In this document: positions 52,500-52,854 of the stretch, piece after piece | How the letters are laid out: each line of letters opens with the position of its first letter | How positions within the stretch are numbered: the stretch's first letter is position 1 | Origin: JBCBSZ01 sp039185015 | GTDB lineage: Bacteria > Actinomycetota > Acidimicrobiia > Acidimicrobiales > Poriferisodalaceae | Direction of reading: 5' to 3' | Assembly: GCA_039185015.1 (NCBI GenBank) | Contig: JBCDAU010000038.1 | Span: forward strand, 1-52,854 | Length of the DNA: 52,854 bases | The notes under the pieces: generated by a model | The model's database searches: none | What the model was told of the DNA's origin: nothing | What the model saw: only the letters and a program-made list of their open reading frames with translations | Made by a program: the position numbers and the translations under genes

Positions 52500-52854
52500 G
52501 TGGAGCGTCCGCTCGGTCGTCCGGACGAGGAGCCGCCCGGGCTTCGTCGCATCCGATCGATCCTGCGGCTGAACGCCGAGCACGACTTCTCGACCGGATG
52601 CCCGATCTGGACGGCGCTCTCGATGGAGGCGTCGCGCCACGACCACCTCGCCGCCGTCCTGCTCGACGCACCGGAGCGTCAGCAGCGCGGGACGATGCTC
52701 CTGTCGGCCGTGCAGTACCTCCTCCTCGGTGAGGTCGATCACCCACTCGGCGAGTACCTCCCCACGATCGTCGACGAACCTCGACCGATCGACGACCGCA
52801 TGGTGCGGACGTTCGACGACTTCGTCCGCGCCCACGAGGACGACCTGCGCCGGA
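52500..52854 (+). CDS. DUF2332-family protein, N-terminal part (3' end beyond window)
   Basis: An open frame runs from GTG 52500 to the window end (118 codons). The product has the DUF2332 N-terminal pattern: CPIWTALSMEASRHDHLAAV, then RGTMLLSAVQYLLLG, DHPLGEYLPTIVD and a helix ending FDDFVRAHEDDLRR. In this family the N-terminal helices precede a C-terminal catalytic-looking domain whose role is unknown. The gene is truncated by the window edge, not broken. Start chosen by the TACCGT box 8 nt upstream. Confidence 0.75.
   Translation, partial: MERPLGRPDEEPPGLRRIRSILRLNAEHDFSTGCPIWTALSMEASRHDHLAAVLLDAPERQQRGTMLLSAVQYLLLGEVDHPLGEYLPTIVDEPRPIDDRMVRTFDDFVRAHEDDLRR

Overview
This window is chromosomal DNA from a high-GC bacterium, most likely an actinobacterium, and the gene content fits the class Acidimicrobiia (inference; no marker gene was searched). 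The support is: many GTG starts and near-exclusive G/C third codon positions, three predicted F420-type oxidoreductases (two DDN-family, one luciferase-like), a ferrochelatase with the four cysteines of the actinobacterial [2Fe-2S] type, a PcrA-like helicase with a C-terminal Tudor-like tail, and a three-gene succinate dehydrogenase with a five-helix cytochrome b. I see no phage, integrase, IS element, CRISPR array, rRNA or tRNA. Almost everything reads as ordinary chromosome, so the unusual material is in non-coding elements, promoter design and altered active sites.

Layout. 1-5.2 kb: C-terminal part of an EAL protein, PhyH dioxygenase, DDN-type protein, then on the minus strand an ArgJ/OAT2-type acetyltransferase, an MFS transporter and a second DDN protein. 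5.2-11.3 kb: pcrA, a UbiB/ABC1 kinase, and a minus-strand histidine kinase/response regulator pair. 11.4-14.3 kb: a Pro/Thr-rich membrane-anchored protein, then hemH and an upstream Rieske-like membrane protein on the minus strand. 14.4-22.0 kb: sucCD, a small membrane protein, purH, a PAS-GGDEF-EAL protein and metF. 22.0-28.3 kb: a GH65 phosphorylase with 69-bp tandem repeats at its 5' end, then a two-gene heterodimeric ABC exporter. 28.7-33.5 kb: acyl-CoA dehydrogenase, mdh, Fpg-like glycosylase, SCP2-like protein and two unknown genes. 33.6-40.5 kb: DUF389 membrane protein, LLM oxidoreductase, SDR, and sdhC-sdhA-sdhB on the minus strand. 40.6-52.9 kb: a GH2-like protein with a changed active site, a ChlI/MoxR-like AAA+ ATPase, a siderophore-type binding lipoprotein, a TetR regulator, a large secreted two-propeller protein, a SulP transporter, an acyl-CoA ligase and the start of a DUF2332 gene.

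How the genes work together. sucCD, mdh and sdhCAB supply four consecutive TCA-cycle steps (succinyl-CoA to oxaloacetate apart from fumarase). purH and metF belong to one-carbon/purine metabolism. The acyl-CoA ligase and dehydrogenase, PhyH, SDR, LLM and SCP2 proteins fit lipid or sterol-like degradation. Two EAL proteins indicate cyclic-di-GMP signalling.

The strongest non-gene observations are: (i) a 75-nt element at the 3' ends of two unrelated minus-strand genes, starting at the stop codon, with a 9-bp hairpin carrying a compensatory base change; (ii) at least fifteen genes with a TAnnnT-like -10 box 6-9 nt before the start codon, which implies pervasive leaderless transcription, including one pair of overlapping divergent -10 boxes; (iii) a 69-bp tandem repeat before the GH65 gene; (iv) a tandem copy of the purH 3' end; and (v) a cluster of A/T-ending codons inside the conserved helicase motif III of pcrA.
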